Part shown: positions 25,697 to 34,349 of the stretch, one piece after another
Position numbering within the stretch: position 1 is the first letter of the stretch
How the letters are laid out: every line of letters begins with the position of its first letter
Source: Sphingomonas sp. 8AM
GTDB taxonomy: Bacteria > Pseudomonadota > Alphaproteobacteria > Sphingomonadales > Sphingomonadaceae
DNA: 64,000 nt
Reading direction: 5' to 3'
NCBI RefSeq assembly: GCF_902506455.1
Contig: NZ_LR733844.1
Span: 61,033-125,032, forward strand
Translations under genes and position numbers: made by a program
The notes under the pieces: generated by a model
Told to the model about the DNA's origin: nothing
The model's input: only the letters and a program-made list of their open reading frames with translations
Database searches by the model: none

Positions 25697-28312
25697 ATGG
25701 TGGCTTTCGACCGACCCCGCGTTACGGCCGTGCTGGGTCCGACCAACACCGGCAAGACCCATCTCGCGATCGAGCGGATGTGCGCGCATTCCAGTGGGAT
25801 GATCGGCTTCCCGCTCCGACTCCTGGCGCGGGAGGTCTATGACCGCGTCGTCGCGATCAAGGGCGCCGATCGCGTCGCGCTGATCACCGGCGAGGAGCGG
25901 ATCGTCCCGAAGGACGCGCGCTGGTTCCTGTGCACCGCCGAGAGCATGCCGTTGCAGCAGGACGTCGCCTTCGTCGCGCTCGACGAGGCGCAGCTCGGCA
26001 GCGATCGCGAGCGCGGGCACGTCTTCACCGATCGCATCCTGCGCGCGCGCGGTCGTGAGGAGACGATGATCCTCGGCTCCGAGTCGCTGCGTCCGGTGCT
26101 GCGCGCGCTGGTGCCGGGGATCGAGATCGTCGAGCGCCCGCGCTTCTCGACGCTCAGCTTCGCTGGCGCGAAGAAGCTGTCGCGGTTGCCGCGTCGCTCG
26201 GCGATCGTCGCCTTCTCCGCCGAGGAAGTCTATGCGACCGCCGAGATGCTGCGGCGGCTGCGCGGCGGCGCCGCGGTGGTGATGGGGGCGCTCTCCCCGC
26301 GCACCCGCAATGCGCAGGTCGCGATGTTCCAGAACGGCGAGGTCGATTATCTCGTCGCGACCGACGCGATCGGCATGGGGCTCAACCTCGACGTCGGGCA
26401 TGTCGCCTTCGCCGGGCTCCACAAGTTCGACGGCCAGCAACGCCGCCGGCTGCGCGTATCGGAGATGGCGCAGATCGCCGGCCGCGCCGGGCGGCATCAG
26501 CGCGACGGCACGTTCGGCGCGCTGACCGAGGAAGGCCCCGACGCCTTCGAGCCCGAGGAAGTCGCCGCGATCGAGGGGCATCGCTTCCCGCGACTCGACT
26601 GGCTCTACTGGCGCAACGGCACCCCCGATCTGTCGAGCATCGACGCTTTGGTCGCCAGCCTGTCGGAGCGCCCCGACGACCTCGCCTTGCGCGCCGCCCC
26701 CGAGGCGCTCGATCTCAGGATCCTCAAGCGGCTCGCGGAGGAACCCGGCGTCCGCGACCGCGCGCGCGGCAATGTCGCGCGGCTATGGGCGGCGTGCGGC
26801 ATCCCGGACTTTGCCAAGCTCGGGCTCGATCCGCACGCGCGCTTCGTCGGGCGCGTCTTCGGCTATCTCGCGCAAGGCTATATCCCGCACCAATGGTTCG
26901 CCGACGAGGTCGCGCGGCTCGACCGCACCGAGGGTGATGTCGAGACGATCGCCGGCCGCATCGCGGCGATCCGTAGCTGGGCCTATATCGCGCAGCGCCC
27001 CGACTGGCTCGCCGATCCGCAGACCTGGGCGGCGCGCACGCTCGAGATCGAGGCGCGGTTGTCCGACGCGCTCCACCTCAGCCTGACGCAGCGCTTCGTC
27101 GACAAGCGTACCACCGCGCTCGCCAGGAAGATCGGCGGCGGGGTCGGCGCGCTGCCGGTCGAGATCGACGCGCAGGGCGAGGTGACGATCGACACACACA
27201 CGATCGGGCAGCTGGACGGCTTCCGCTTCGTCGTCGCCCCTGATGCGCGCGCGCACGACAAGCGCCTGCTGCTCGCCACCGCCGAGAAGCGGCTGGCGGG
27301 CGAGCGTCGCCGACGGGCGGAGGCACTGATCGCCAGCGACGATGCGCAGTTTGCGCTTGGCGAAGACGGAACGATCACGGTCGCCGGGCTTGACCATTTC
27401 TCGGGCAAACTCGCCCCACCCACACCGTTCGGGCTGAGCCTGTCGAAGGGCGGGCCACCGGACCCGTGCCTCGACCAGCTCGGCACGAACGGCTGTGAAG
27501 AGGCACCCTATGAAGGGAATGCCCTGGTCGTCGCCCGGCTGGCGCGCGGCACGTCGCTCGCGCGTCCGCAGGTCGTGCTGGACGAAGCACTCGACTGCCT
27601 TGATCCCCCGCTGCGTAATCGCGTGGTCGAGCGCCTGCGGCTCTGGACCGCTGCCACGATCGCCCGCGCGCTTCCGGCGCTCGCCGCTTTATCGGAGGCG
27701 ACGCGCGCCGCCGAGGCTGGTCCCGCGCTGCGCAGCATTGCCGCAGCGATGGAGGCCGGCGCGGGCTTCGCGCAACGCCTGCCGCTACGCGAGGCGATCG
27801 AGGCGCTGGCGCCCGGCCAGCGGCAATGGCTGCGGCGGCAGCGGATCACGATCGGCGCGCTCGACCTGTTCGATCCACGATTGCTCAAGCCCGCCGCCCA
27901 GACGTGGCGGCGCGCACTGCTTGCTGCGCACGGCACACCGCCCCCGGCTGCCCCCCCGATGGGCGCGACGACCCTCCCGCGTGGTGCGCCGGGCGCAGTG
28001 CCGCTGATGGGCTATCGCGCGCTCGGCGGGCAGGCGGTGCGGATCGACCTTGTCGACCGCGTCGCGCGCGCCGCGCATGACGCCCGCGGCGCGAACGGCC
28101 GTACCCCCTTCGCGCCCGACCCGGCGCTGGCGGTGTCGATCGGGCTCGAACCCGCGACCGTTGCGCGATTGATGGCCGAACTCGGCTTCCGCCCGGTCAC
28201 CGGGCCCGATGCGGCCCCGCATTACGTCTGGCGGGGCCGCGCGCGCGCCAGGGTTGCCGCGCCCGACCCGGCCAATGCCTTTGCCGCGCTCGCCGGATTG
28301 ATGGGGCGATGA
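25697..28312 (+). CDS. SUV3-like superfamily 2 RNA/DNA helicase
   Basis: An 871-residue helicase. Walker A is LGPTNTGKTH (about residues 14-23), motif II is ALDEAQ, motif V is VATDAIGMGLNLDV and motif VI is QIAGRAGRHQRDG. The arrangement resembles mitochondrial SUV3, which unwinds RNA for degradation. Gene order helicase, S4 protein, fdxA, carD is familiar in alphaproteobacteria. Residues about 577-599 (PFGLSLSKGG onward) are encoded by a palindromic repeat of the family also found at 46314-46381, an in-frame insertion. The stop overlaps the S4 gene start. Confidence 0.87.
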   Translation: MVAFDRPRVTAVLGPTNTGKTHLAIERMCAHSSGMIGFPLRLLAREVYDRVVAIKGADRVALITGEERIVPKDARWFLCTAESMPLQQDVAFVALDEAQLGSDRERGHVFTDRILRARGREETMILGSESLRPVLRALVPGIEIVERPRFSTLSFAGAKKLSRLPRRSAIVAFSAEEVYATAEMLRRLRGGAAVVMGALSPRTRNAQVAMFQNGEVDYLVATDAIGMGLNLDVGHVAFAGLHKFDGQQRRRLRVSEMAQIAGRAGRHQRDGTFGALTEEGPDAFEPEEVAAIEGHRFPRLDWLYWRNGTPDLSSIDALVASLSERPDDLALRAAPEALDLRILKRLAEEPGVRDRARGNVARLWAACGIPDFAKLGLDPHARFVGRVFGYLAQGYIPHQWFADEVARLDRTEGDVETIAGRIAAIRSWAYIAQRPDWLADPQTWAARTLEIEARLSDALHLSLTQRFVDKRTTALARKIGGGVGALPVEIDAQGEVTIDTHTIGQLDGFRFVVAPDARAHDKRLLLATAEKRLAGERRRRAEALIASDDAQFALGEDGTITVAGLDHFSGKLAPPTPFGLSLSKGGPPDPCLDQLGTNGCEEAPYEGNALVVARLARGTSLARPQVVLDEALDCLDPPLRNRVVERLRLWTAATIARALPALAALSEATRAAEAGPALRSIAAAMEAGAGFAQRLPLREAIEALAPGQRQWLRRQRITIGALDLFDPRLLKPAAQTWRRALLAAHGTPPPAAPPMGATTLPRGAPGAVPLMGYRALGGQAVRIDLVDRVARAAHDARGANGRTPFAPDPALAVSIGLEPATVARLMAELGFRPVTGPDAAPHYVWRGRARARVAAPDPANAFAALAGLMGR
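27425..27492. repeat. REP-like inverted repeat, family D copy 1, inside the helicase gene
   Basis: A 68-bp palindrome from CCGTTCGGGCTGAGCCTGTC to CTCGGCACGAACGG. It has the same length as the intergenic copy at 46314-46381 and matches it at most positions. It is read through in frame as part of the helicase, adding about 22 residues. Confidence 0.85.
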
Positions 28313-28605
28313 CCACCGACGCGACGATGCGGCTCGACCGCTATCTTTGGTTCGCGCGGCTCGCCAAGACCCGCGACGTCGCGCAGGCGCTCGCCTGCGA
28401 CGGGCACTTCCGTATCGACGGCCGCGCGGTCGACCGCGCGCACGCGCCGGTCCGCGTCGGCAACATCCTGACCTTCTTCCATGCCGGCCGCGTGCGCGTG
28501 CTGCGCGTCGAGGCGTTGCCGGCCCGCCGCGGCCCCGCCCCGGAAGCGCAGGGTTGTTATCAGGAACTGGCCCTGTCTGAGCCGGTTTCGTCACCAGAGC
28601 GTTGA
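28309..28605 (+). CDS. S4-domain RNA-binding protein (Hsp15-like)
   Basis: A 98-residue protein with one S4 domain (about residues 6-70). The motif MRLDRYLWFARLAKTRDVAQ opens it, and HFRIDGRAVDRAHAPVRVGN follows. Hsp15-type proteins bind stalled 50S subunits carrying nascent chains. The ATG overlaps the helicase stop, so the two are cotranslated; both probably act on RNA. Confidence 0.88.
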   Translation: MTTDATMRLDRYLWFARLAKTRDVAQALACDGHFRIDGRAVDRAHAPVRVGNILTFFHAGRVRVLRVEALPARRGPAPEAQGCYQELALSEPVSSPER

Positions 28606-28660
28606 CGCGCGACACCGACGGCGCGAAAGCGGCGCGCGAGAAGTGAGGAATTAGCCGACC

Positions 28661-29002
28661 ATGACCTATGTCGTCACCGACGCCTGCATCCGCTGCAAGT
28701 ATATGGACTGCGTGGAAGTATGTCCGGTCGACTGCTTCTATGAGGGCGAGAACATGCTCGTCATCAACCCGTCGGAGTGTATCGACTGCGGCGTGTGCGA
28801 GCCCGAATGCCCGGCCGAGGCGATCCTTCCCGACACCGAAAGCGGGCTGGAGCAATGGCTTGAGCTGAACAACACCTTCTCGGCGCAATGGCCCAACGTC
28901 ACGCGCAAGCTCGACCAGACCCCGGCTGACGCCGACGAGCACAAGGGCGCCGAGGGCAAGTACGACAAATTCTTCTCGCCCGAGCCCGGCAAGGGCGACT
29001 GA
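28661..29002 (+). CDS. fdxA: Seven-iron ferredoxin FdxA
   Basis: A 113-residue 7Fe-8S ferredoxin. Cysteines at 9, 12, 17, 21 and 25 ([18 protein letters not shown]) and at 40, 43, 46 and 50 ([12 protein letters not shown]) can hold the 3Fe-4S and 4Fe-4S clusters. It carries low-potential electrons; the partner is unknown. A GAGGAA site precedes the ATG. Neighbouring fdxA and carD is a common alphaproteobacterial arrangement, here broken by one hydrolase gene. Confidence 0.95.
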   Translation: MTYVVTDACIRCKYMDCVEVCPVDCFYEGENMLVINPSECIDCGVCEPECPAEAILPDTESGLEQWLELNNTFSAQWPNVTRKLDQTPADADEHKGAEGKYDKFFSPEPGKGD

Positions 29003-29007
29003 CGCGG

Positions 29008-29997
29008 ATGCGGCTGTCGCGCCGCGCGCTGCTGGCCGGCGGTGCCGCGGCGCTGGTGCCGCTGCCCGCGCTCGCGCGAGACGCCAGCTACCCGCCGCCC
29101 GATCGTGAGGCGATGATCGCGGTCCCCGGCGGTCGCGTCTACGTCCGCATCAACGGTGACCTGAATGGCCCACGCCCGCCGCTGGTCCTGATCCACGGTG
29201 GCCCTGGTGGCACCCACACCGGGATGCTCGACGCGCTCGCACTCGCCGACGAACGCGCAGTGATCCTCTACGACCAGCTCGACAGCGGCCGGTCGGACTG
29301 GCCGCAGGATCCCGGCAACTGGCGCGTGCCGCGCTTCGTCGACGAACTGGAGGCGATCCGTCGCGGGCTCGCCGTCCCGCATTGGCACGTCTGTGGCATC
29401 AGCTGGGGCGGAACGATCGCACTCGAATATGCCGCGCGGCGGCCGGCTGAACTGGTCAGCACCGTCCTCGGCGGCCCGTTGATCGCCACCAAAGCCTGGC
29501 TCGCCGACGCCGACGCGCTGCGCGCCGCACTCCCCGTCGCGGCACGCGACACGCTGCTCGCGTGCGAAGGTGTCTCGCCGCCCGCATCTGCTGCCTGTGA
29601 TTCGGCGACCGACGTCTTCTACCGCCACTATAACCGCCGCGAGGACGCACCCTCCGCGCTGCGTGCGGCGGCACGCGCACCGGGCAATCGCGGGTCGAAT
29701 CAACGGCTCTACGAGACGATGTGGGGCAAGAGCGAGTTCGTCTCGACCGGCACGTTGCGCGATTACGACGGCACCCCGCTGCTCGCGAAGCTGGACGGTG
29801 CGCGCACGCTGTTCATGGTGGGCCAGTATGACGAGGCGCGCCCGGTTACCGCGCTCGGCTTTGCGGCGCGCTTGCCGGGCGGGGCGGAGATGGCGGTGAT
29901 CCCCGGCGCTGCGCATGGGACGCTCAGCGACCGTCCCGCCGAGACGGTCGGCATCCTGCGCGCGTGGCTGGCACGTCACGACACGCATCCGTTGTAA
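29008..29997 (+). CDS. Exported alpha/beta hydrolase of the proline iminopeptidase group
   Basis: A 329-residue alpha/beta hydrolase with a Tat-like signal (SRRALLAGGAAALVPLPALA). Peptidase S33 motifs are present: oxyanion motif HGGPGG (about 64-69), nucleophile elbow GISWGG (about 131-136), aspartate in VGQYDEARP and histidine in GAAHGT. The family removes N-terminal residues from peptides or cleaves esters and amides. The export signal points to the periplasm. It starts five bases after fdxA, so it is probably cotranscribed. Confidence 0.85.
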   Translation: MRLSRRALLAGGAAALVPLPALARDASYPPPDREAMIAVPGGRVYVRINGDLNGPRPPLVLIHGGPGGTHTGMLDALALADERAVILYDQLDSGRSDWPQDPGNWRVPRFVDELEAIRRGLAVPHWHVCGISWGGTIALEYAARRPAELVSTVLGGPLIATKAWLADADALRAALPVAARDTLLACEGVSPPASAACDSATDVFYRHYNRREDAPSALRAAARAPGNRGSNQRLYETMWGKSEFVSTGTLRDYDGTPLLAKLDGARTLFMVGQYDEARPVTALGFAARLPGGAEMAVIPGAAHGTLSDRPAETVGILRAWLARHDTHPL

Positions 29998-30192
29998 GAA
30001 AGTTCCGGCCCGTCAGCGTCGCTGCCCTAAACAGGCTGGAAATTTTATTGCGGTTGGGTTATATACGTCCGGCACGGGCGCTTCCTTAGCGTCCGCCGGA
30101 GACGTCCAACCTTTTTGCCCCGGTCCGACCAGCAACGCGGCGCTTGCGCCACGGTCGGGTCCGTTGGGGCCACAACATTGGAAAGGCCACCT

Positions 30193-30726
30193 ATGGCTGC
30201 CAAGGCTCTGCATTTCGATGTCGGCGATTATGTCGTTTACCCCAAGCACGGCGTCGGGCGCGTCATCGAGTTGCAGAAACAGGAAATCGCCGGAATGCAG
30301 CTCGAGCTGTACGTCCTGCGATTCGAGAAGGAGCGCATGACGCTCCGCGTCCCCACCAACAAGGCCGAGTCGGTCGGCATGCGCAAGCTGTCGTCGGACA
30401 AGACGATGCGCGAGGCGATGGAGACGCTCAAGGGCAAGCCCAAGGTGAAGCGCACCATGTGGTCGCGCCGTGCGCAGGAATATGAGGCGAAGATCAATTC
30501 GGGCGACCTCGCGTCGATCGCCGAGGTGGTCCGCGACCTGTTCCGCGCCGACGACCAGCCCGAGCAGAGCTATTCCGAACGGCAGATCTTCGAGGGCGCG
30601 TGCAGCCGCCTCGCGCGCGAACTCGCCGCGATGGAGCAGATCGACGAGCCGGCCGCGCAGGAGAAGATCCTCGACATCCTCCGCAAGGCCGCGGCGATCT
30701 ACAACAAGGACAAGGTGCCCGCCTGA
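30193..30726 (+). CDS. carD: CarD-family transcription regulator (CdnL type)
   Basis: CarD/CdnL binds RNA polymerase beta and stabilises open complexes, especially at rRNA and housekeeping promoters. The 177-residue protein has the N-terminal Tudor-like domain (FDVGDYVVYPKHGVGRVIEL, about 8-27) and a helical DNA-contacting C-domain (SRRAQEYEAKINSGDLASIA, about 95-114). The ATG at 30193 gives the family start. The 195 bases upstream contain an AT-rich stretch (TTATATAC near 30059), suggesting its own promoter. Confidence 0.94.
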   Translation: MAAKALHFDVGDYVVYPKHGVGRVIELQKQEIAGMQLELYVLRFEKERMTLRVPTNKAESVGMRKLSSDKTMREAMETLKGKPKVKRTMWSRRAQEYEAKINSGDLASIAEVVRDLFRADDQPEQSYSERQIFEGACSRLARELAAMEQIDEPAAQEKILDILRKAAAIYNKDKVPA

Positions 30727-30763
30727 CGCGGCATCCCCCCTGTTGCGTGCAGAAGGGGCGGCC

Positions 30764-30783
30764 GGCGACGGTCGCCTCTTTTC
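30764..30783 (+). terminator. Putative terminator after carD
   Basis: A short stem GGCGA-CGG-TCGCC (30764-30776) is followed by TCTTTTCG, a plausible rho-independent terminator about 40 bases beyond the carD stop. Confidence 0.5.
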
Positions 30784-30839
30784 GTTTGTGCACCCCCAGG
30801 TTGTGTATTATTGAAGCAACACACAACGGGAAACGGACG

Positions 30840-31550
30840 ATGCGGTCGATGATGCTCGCGGCGCTGCTGCCACTGGTCGCATGCGGCAACAATGGCAACA
30901 TCGAGGGCGCGGAGGTACCGGCGCACGGGTCCGGCGCCACGCGGACCTATGACGTGCGCGACTTCACCGCCATCAGGCTGGCGGGCAGCGACGATGTCGA
31001 CGTCCGCGTCGGCGGCAACTTCTCGGTGCGCGCCGAGGGTGACCCGCAAATCCTCGCAAAGCTGACGATCTCGCGCGACGGTGATCGGCTGATCGTGTCG
31101 CGCCGCTGGAGCGGCGCGCGCGGCAACGCCCGCGTCTACGTCACGCTCCCGGCGCTGACCGCCGCCGCGCTCGACGGTTCGGGCGATCTTACCGTCGATC
31201 AGGTCCGCGGCAGCCGCTTCGATGCCAAGCTCGCGGGATCGGGCAACCTGCGGGTCGTGCAGGTCGCCACCGAGTCGCTCGGCCTCTCGCTTGCCGGATC
31301 GGGCAACATCGCCGCCGCCGGACAAACCGGCCAGCTCTCGCTCAATCTCGCCGGCTCTGGCAACGTCGAGGCTGGCGCACTGGTCGCGCGCGAAGCGGCG
31401 ATCAAGTCGGCTGGCTCGGGCAATATCCGCGCAACCGTGCGCGGGCCGGCATCCGTCGCGCTCGTCGGCTCGGGCGATGTCGATCTCGGCAGCGGCGCGC
31501 GCTGCACCGTGCGCAAGGTGGGCTCGGGCTCGGTGCGGTGCGGGGGCTGA
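30840..31550 (+). CDS. DUF2807 lipoprotein with GSG-repeat beta-helix
   Basis: A 236-residue protein with lipobox LVAC (residue 15) and a DUF2807 (putative auto-transporter adhesin head, GIN) domain. A motif of the form (L/A)xGSGN or GSGD recurs about every 20 residues through the C-terminal half (LDGSGDL, LAGSGNL, LAGSGNI, LAGSGNV, SAGSGNI, LVGSGDV, KVGSGSV), which suggests a right-handed beta-helix. Location is probably the outer membrane or periplasm; function is unknown. A second DUF2807 gene overlaps its end by 13 bases. Confidence 0.8.
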   Translation: MRSMMLAALLPLVACGNNGNIEGAEVPAHGSGATRTYDVRDFTAIRLAGSDDVDVRVGGNFSVRAEGDPQILAKLTISRDGDRLIVSRRWSGARGNARVYVTLPALTAAALDGSGDLTVDQVRGSRFDAKLAGSGNLRVVQVATESLGLSLAGSGNIAAAGQTGQLSLNLAGSGNVEAGALVAREAAIKSAGSGNIRATVRGPASVALVGSGDVDLGSGARCTVRKVGSGSVRCGG

Positions 31551-32197
31551 TCGCGCTCGCCACGTTGTTCGCATCGCCGGCGCACGCCGCCGAGCGGCGC
31601 TGGCCGGTGGGCAGCATCGAACGGCTCCGCATCGAAGCCCCCGTCACGGTCCACGTGGTGACCGGCGGTGGCAACGGCGTCCGCGGCACCGCTGCGGATC
31701 GCGCAACACTTGATGCGCTGGAATTGCGTGTCGATGGCAACACGCTGACGATCCGCGCGCCACGCGGCACAGCGAAGAACGCCGATCTCGTCGTCGCCAC
31801 GCCGCGCCTTGACACAATTGCGCTCTTTTCAGCCACGACGGTGCGCATCGACGTGCTGCGCGGCGCGCGGGTGACCGTCTCGACGGCCGGGACGGGCAGC
31901 ATCTTGATCGGGCGGGTCGATGCCGAGCGCTTCGACGCCACGCTTGTCGGGGAGGGAACCATCACGGCAGCCGGCCGGGCCACCGAGACGCGGCTCGCCG
32001 GCAACGGCCCCGGCATTATCGACGCCGCAGCGCTCGCATCCGAGCGCACCATGGTTCAGGCGGCCGGCGACCTGATCGTCCGCGCCGCCGCGCGCAGCGT
32101 TGCGCAGATTTCCGCCGGACCGGACGCGCAGGTTACGATCGCCGGTCGCCCGCAATGCACGATCCGCGCGGCACGACCGACCAACATCCGCTGCTAG
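31538..32197 (+). CDS. Second DUF2807-like exported protein
   Basis: A 219-residue paralogue of the preceding gene. A signal peptide ends near ASPAHA (about residue 17). A beta-repeat domain follows, with weaker repeats such as TAGTGSI, LVGEGTI and LAGNGPGI in place of GSGN. It begins with a GTG inside the upstream gene, a 13-base overlap that implies translational coupling and joint function. The four cysteine-poor repeats end in a short tail NIRC. Confidence 0.72.
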   Translation: MRGLIALATLFASPAHAAERRWPVGSIERLRIEAPVTVHVVTGGGNGVRGTAADRATLDALELRVDGNTLTIRAPRGTAKNADLVVATPRLDTIALFSATTVRIDVLRGARVTVSTAGTGSILIGRVDAERFDATLVGEGTITAAGRATETRLAGNGPGIIDAAALASERTMVQAAGDLIVRAAARSVAQISAGPDAQVTIAGRPQCTIRAARPTNIRC

Positions 32198-32223
32198 CAT
32201 GGTCGGTGCCGACCCCGCCTTGG

Positions 32224-32385
32224 TCAGAAATCGACCGCGATCCCTTTCAGCTCCCAATCGCCGAACCGCACCGGATCGCGGCCGAGCGGATCCTCCTGCG
32301 GCCGTTTGATTGGTTCTGGGTCGGGCACCGGCGTGTTGGGGCTGAGGTGCGCGGGCGGCTTTACATGGTCGGGGCGCTTGCCCAT
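32224..32385 (-). CDS. Small DUF1674 protein (SDHAF4-like)
   Basis: A 53-residue reading frame ending in the DUF1674 signature DPLGRDPVRFGDWELKGIAV (about residues 32-51) after a proline-rich start. DUF1674 proteins are related to mitochondrial SDHAF4, an assembly factor for the flavinated subunit of succinate dehydrogenase. The ATG at 32385 is the only clear start. It converges on the second DUF2807 gene. Sequence upstream is cut by the IS630 remnant, so the gene may have lost part of its promoter or a former neighbour. Confidence 0.75.
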   Translation of the reverse strand: MGKRPDHVKPPAHLSPNTPVPDPEPIKRPQEDPLGRDPVRFGDWELKGIAVDF

Positions 32386-32496
32386 CGCGACGGTCCTTCC
32401 GATTGATCCGGCGTGCGCTCCGGCACATATGCAGCGCCATGACCGCCTTCAACCCGAGCCGCTTGCAGCAGATTGCGCGTGGCTGACGCCCGCCCG
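32386..32496. other. Unassigned stretch next to the IS remnant
   Basis: These 111 bases lie between the DUF1674 start and the IS630 remnant. A 15-codon plus-strand frame starts at ATG 32439 (TAFNPSRLQQIARG) and stops at 32484-32486. It could be the 5' end of a gene whose remainder was lost with the IS, but nothing confirms that. Confidence 0.2.
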
Positions 32497-32623
32497 CCCG
32501 CTCACGCAAATCATCCGAATAGGCTCGACCCACACCTGCCGACCTCCGCACGGCCAGCACCTTGAATCAGACTTCCAGCGCCGTGTGAATCCCCGATCGA
32601 CTCCGCTCAGATGACTCAGACTC
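32497..32623. mobile_element. IS630-family element remnant (right end, 127 bp)
   Basis: These 127 bases match the right end of the intact element at 52002-53048 (its 52922-53048), including the terminal repeat and the first 20 or so codons of the transposase (ATG at 32560, minus strand). The TA at 32624-32625 beside the end is the expected IS630 target dinucleotide. No left end is present nearby, so most of the element has been deleted. Confidence 0.9.
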
Positions 32624-34182
32624 TAGTACGCCGACAGCGTGAACCGGTCCACGTCCAGCCAACCGCCATTGCCGGCGGCATTGTAGCAGGACAGCGCGAA
32701 CTGGACTCCCTGAAACGTGCCCGTCTGCCAGTCGAACGCCAGCGGCACCGTTCCCCCGACCGGCGTGAAGCGGCGGCCGTCCTCGCTGTAGGACAGCGTG
32801 GCGGTTTTTGCGGGAAAGTCCATGTCGGCGCGCAGCCACAGACGGGTGCCACGAAAGCGCTGCGCCGGCACGCGGACGTCGACGTCAGGACCGTCCTTGC
32901 GATCCTCCGTCACGCGCATTGTCAGCGTGTTCGTCCCGCCGCGTACCGACAGTTGCGCGCTGAACTTGCCAAGCGTGCCGAACCCGCAGACATCGCCGCG
33001 TTTCAACCGGCGCGTGTCGATCAGCATCTCGCCGCGCGCGCGTGGGGCCTGACCTTTCTGGACGAGCGTGTTGCGCGCCCACCACAACTGATCGCCGGGC
33101 GCGGCGTGGAGCCGGAGCCAGCCGGGGCGCTCCGCGAGCGACCAGAGATGGTCGAGCGGATTGTGGTTCCACTGCCATTGCCGGCCAAGCGTGCGCGCGG
33201 CGAAATCGTCGCTGGAGGGCGGTTCGGCGAACGGCTGCCCGGCGATCGGCTTGCGCGCTATGTCGGGCACGCGACCGGGGGCATCGGGCGTGCCCCAGAC
33301 CGGCCAGTCGTCCCGCCAGAACACCGGGCTGATGTTCGTGACGCGGCCGATCGGCCCTGAATCGCGCATCACGAACCCGTACCAGCCGCCGCCGGGCAGA
33401 TCGACCAGCGCGCCCTGGTGGCCGCCGGTCGTGTCGTCGATCTGGGCGCGCGTCTCCCACGGACCATCGAGCGTGCGCGCGCGCGAAACGGTCAGCGCCA
33501 ATTTGCCGGGGATAGCGTTGAACAGATAATAATAGCCGCGGCGCTTGATAAGCTTCGAGCCCTCCGCGCCCTTGTTGTAATAGATGACGCGCGAAGCGGT
33601 GATCCGCGTCAAATCGTGATCGAGCGTGTGAAGCGTGATTGTCCCGTCGCTGCCGATCGACGTCGCGAGATAGACCGCACCGTCATCGTCGAAGAACAGC
33701 GCCGGGTCGAAGGCGGCGCGGTCGAGCGTCACATGGGTCCACGGTCCCTTCGGATCGCGTGCGCGGTAGATCCGCGTGTGCTGCCCGACCGGCGTGACCG
33801 CGACATAGAAGACGCCGTCGCGATAGCGCAGGCTGGGGGCGTAGATGCCGTGCCGGTACGACCCGCCATCCGTCATGTCGAACTTCGGTGACCCGTCCAG
33901 TCGGGGCAGGAGGTGCGACACGATGTCCCAGTTCACCAGATCGCGCGAATGCAGCAGCGTCAGTCCCGGCGCGTTCGCAAAGGTGGTGCTCGCGAAGTAG
34001 AAATCCGCGCCGACGCGGATGATGTCGGGGTCGGGATAATCGGCGTTGAGCAGAGGATTGGCATAGCGGCCGTCGCCACGATCGCTCCGCCACACCTGCG
34101 CGCCGACGTTGGCAGGCACGGCAAGCGCCAGCGCACTCGCAAAAGTGATGCATCGCAGCAACAGCGGTGTGCTCGCCAACAT
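32623..34182 (-). CDS. Exported GH43-family glycoside hydrolase
   Basis: A 519-residue secreted enzyme: signal peptide ending PANVGAQ (about residue 29), five-bladed beta-propeller GH43 domain (about 40-330) and a C-terminal concanavalin-like domain (about 345-519). Catalytic acids are visible as D in DYPDPDIIR (about residue 51), D in AAFDPALFFDDDG and E in GAEGSKLIKR. GH43 enzymes are mainly beta-xylosidases or alpha-L-arabinofuranosidases. A GGAGGGATGGAGA site supports the 34182 start. The stop TAG uses the TA flanking an IS630 remnant. It is divergent from a TonB receptor. Confidence 0.88.
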   Translation of the reverse strand: MLASTPLLLRCITFASALALAVPANVGAQVWRSDRGDGRYANPLLNADYPDPDIIRVGADFYFASTTFANAPGLTLLHSRDLVNWDIVSHLLPRLDGSPKFDMTDGGSYRHGIYAPSLRYRDGVFYVAVTPVGQHTRIYRARDPKGPWTHVTLDRAAFDPALFFDDDGAVYLATSIGSDGTITLHTLDHDLTRITASRVIYYNKGAEGSKLIKRRGYYYLFNAIPGKLALTVSRARTLDGPWETRAQIDDTTGGHQGALVDLPGGGWYGFVMRDSGPIGRVTNISPVFWRDDWPVWGTPDAPGRVPDIARKPIAGQPFAEPPSSDDFAARTLGRQWQWNHNPLDHLWSLAERPGWLRLHAAPGDQLWWARNTLVQKGQAPRARGEMLIDTRRLKRGDVCGFGTLGKFSAQLSVRGGTNTLTMRVTEDRKDGPDVDVRVPAQRFRGTRLWLRADMDFPAKTATLSYSEDGRRFTPVGGTVPLAFDWQTGTFQGVQFALSCYNAAGNGGWLDVDRFTLSAY

Positions 34183-34272
34183 TCTCCATCCCTCCGGAAC
34201 TTGTCTGATAGTATACCGCAAACGACTGTTTCAGCGCTGCGGATGAAATGCTGCCGCACACATGAAAGGGTG

Positions 34273-34290
34273 TGTGGCCAATTGGTCACA
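34273..34290. promoter_or_regulatory. Palindromic operator candidate between GH43 and TonB receptor genes
   Basis: TGTGGCCAATTGGTCACA is an 18-bp palindrome matching its own reverse complement at 16 positions. It lies roughly central in the 254-bp divergent intergenic region, where a LacI- or GntR-type regulator could control both directions. The regulator is not encoded in this window as far as I can see. Confidence 0.45.
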
Positions 34291-34349
34291 GCTAAGATGA
34301 ACTTTGATATAAACCGGGATTGCATCCCCTTGTTACGACCATCCCCAGA

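Noticed and set aside
32439..32486. A 15-codon plus-strand reading frame (TAFNPSRLQQIARG) next to the IS remnant
   Set aside because: Too short to support as a gene; it could be the cut end of a lost gene, but nothing in the sequence proves it.
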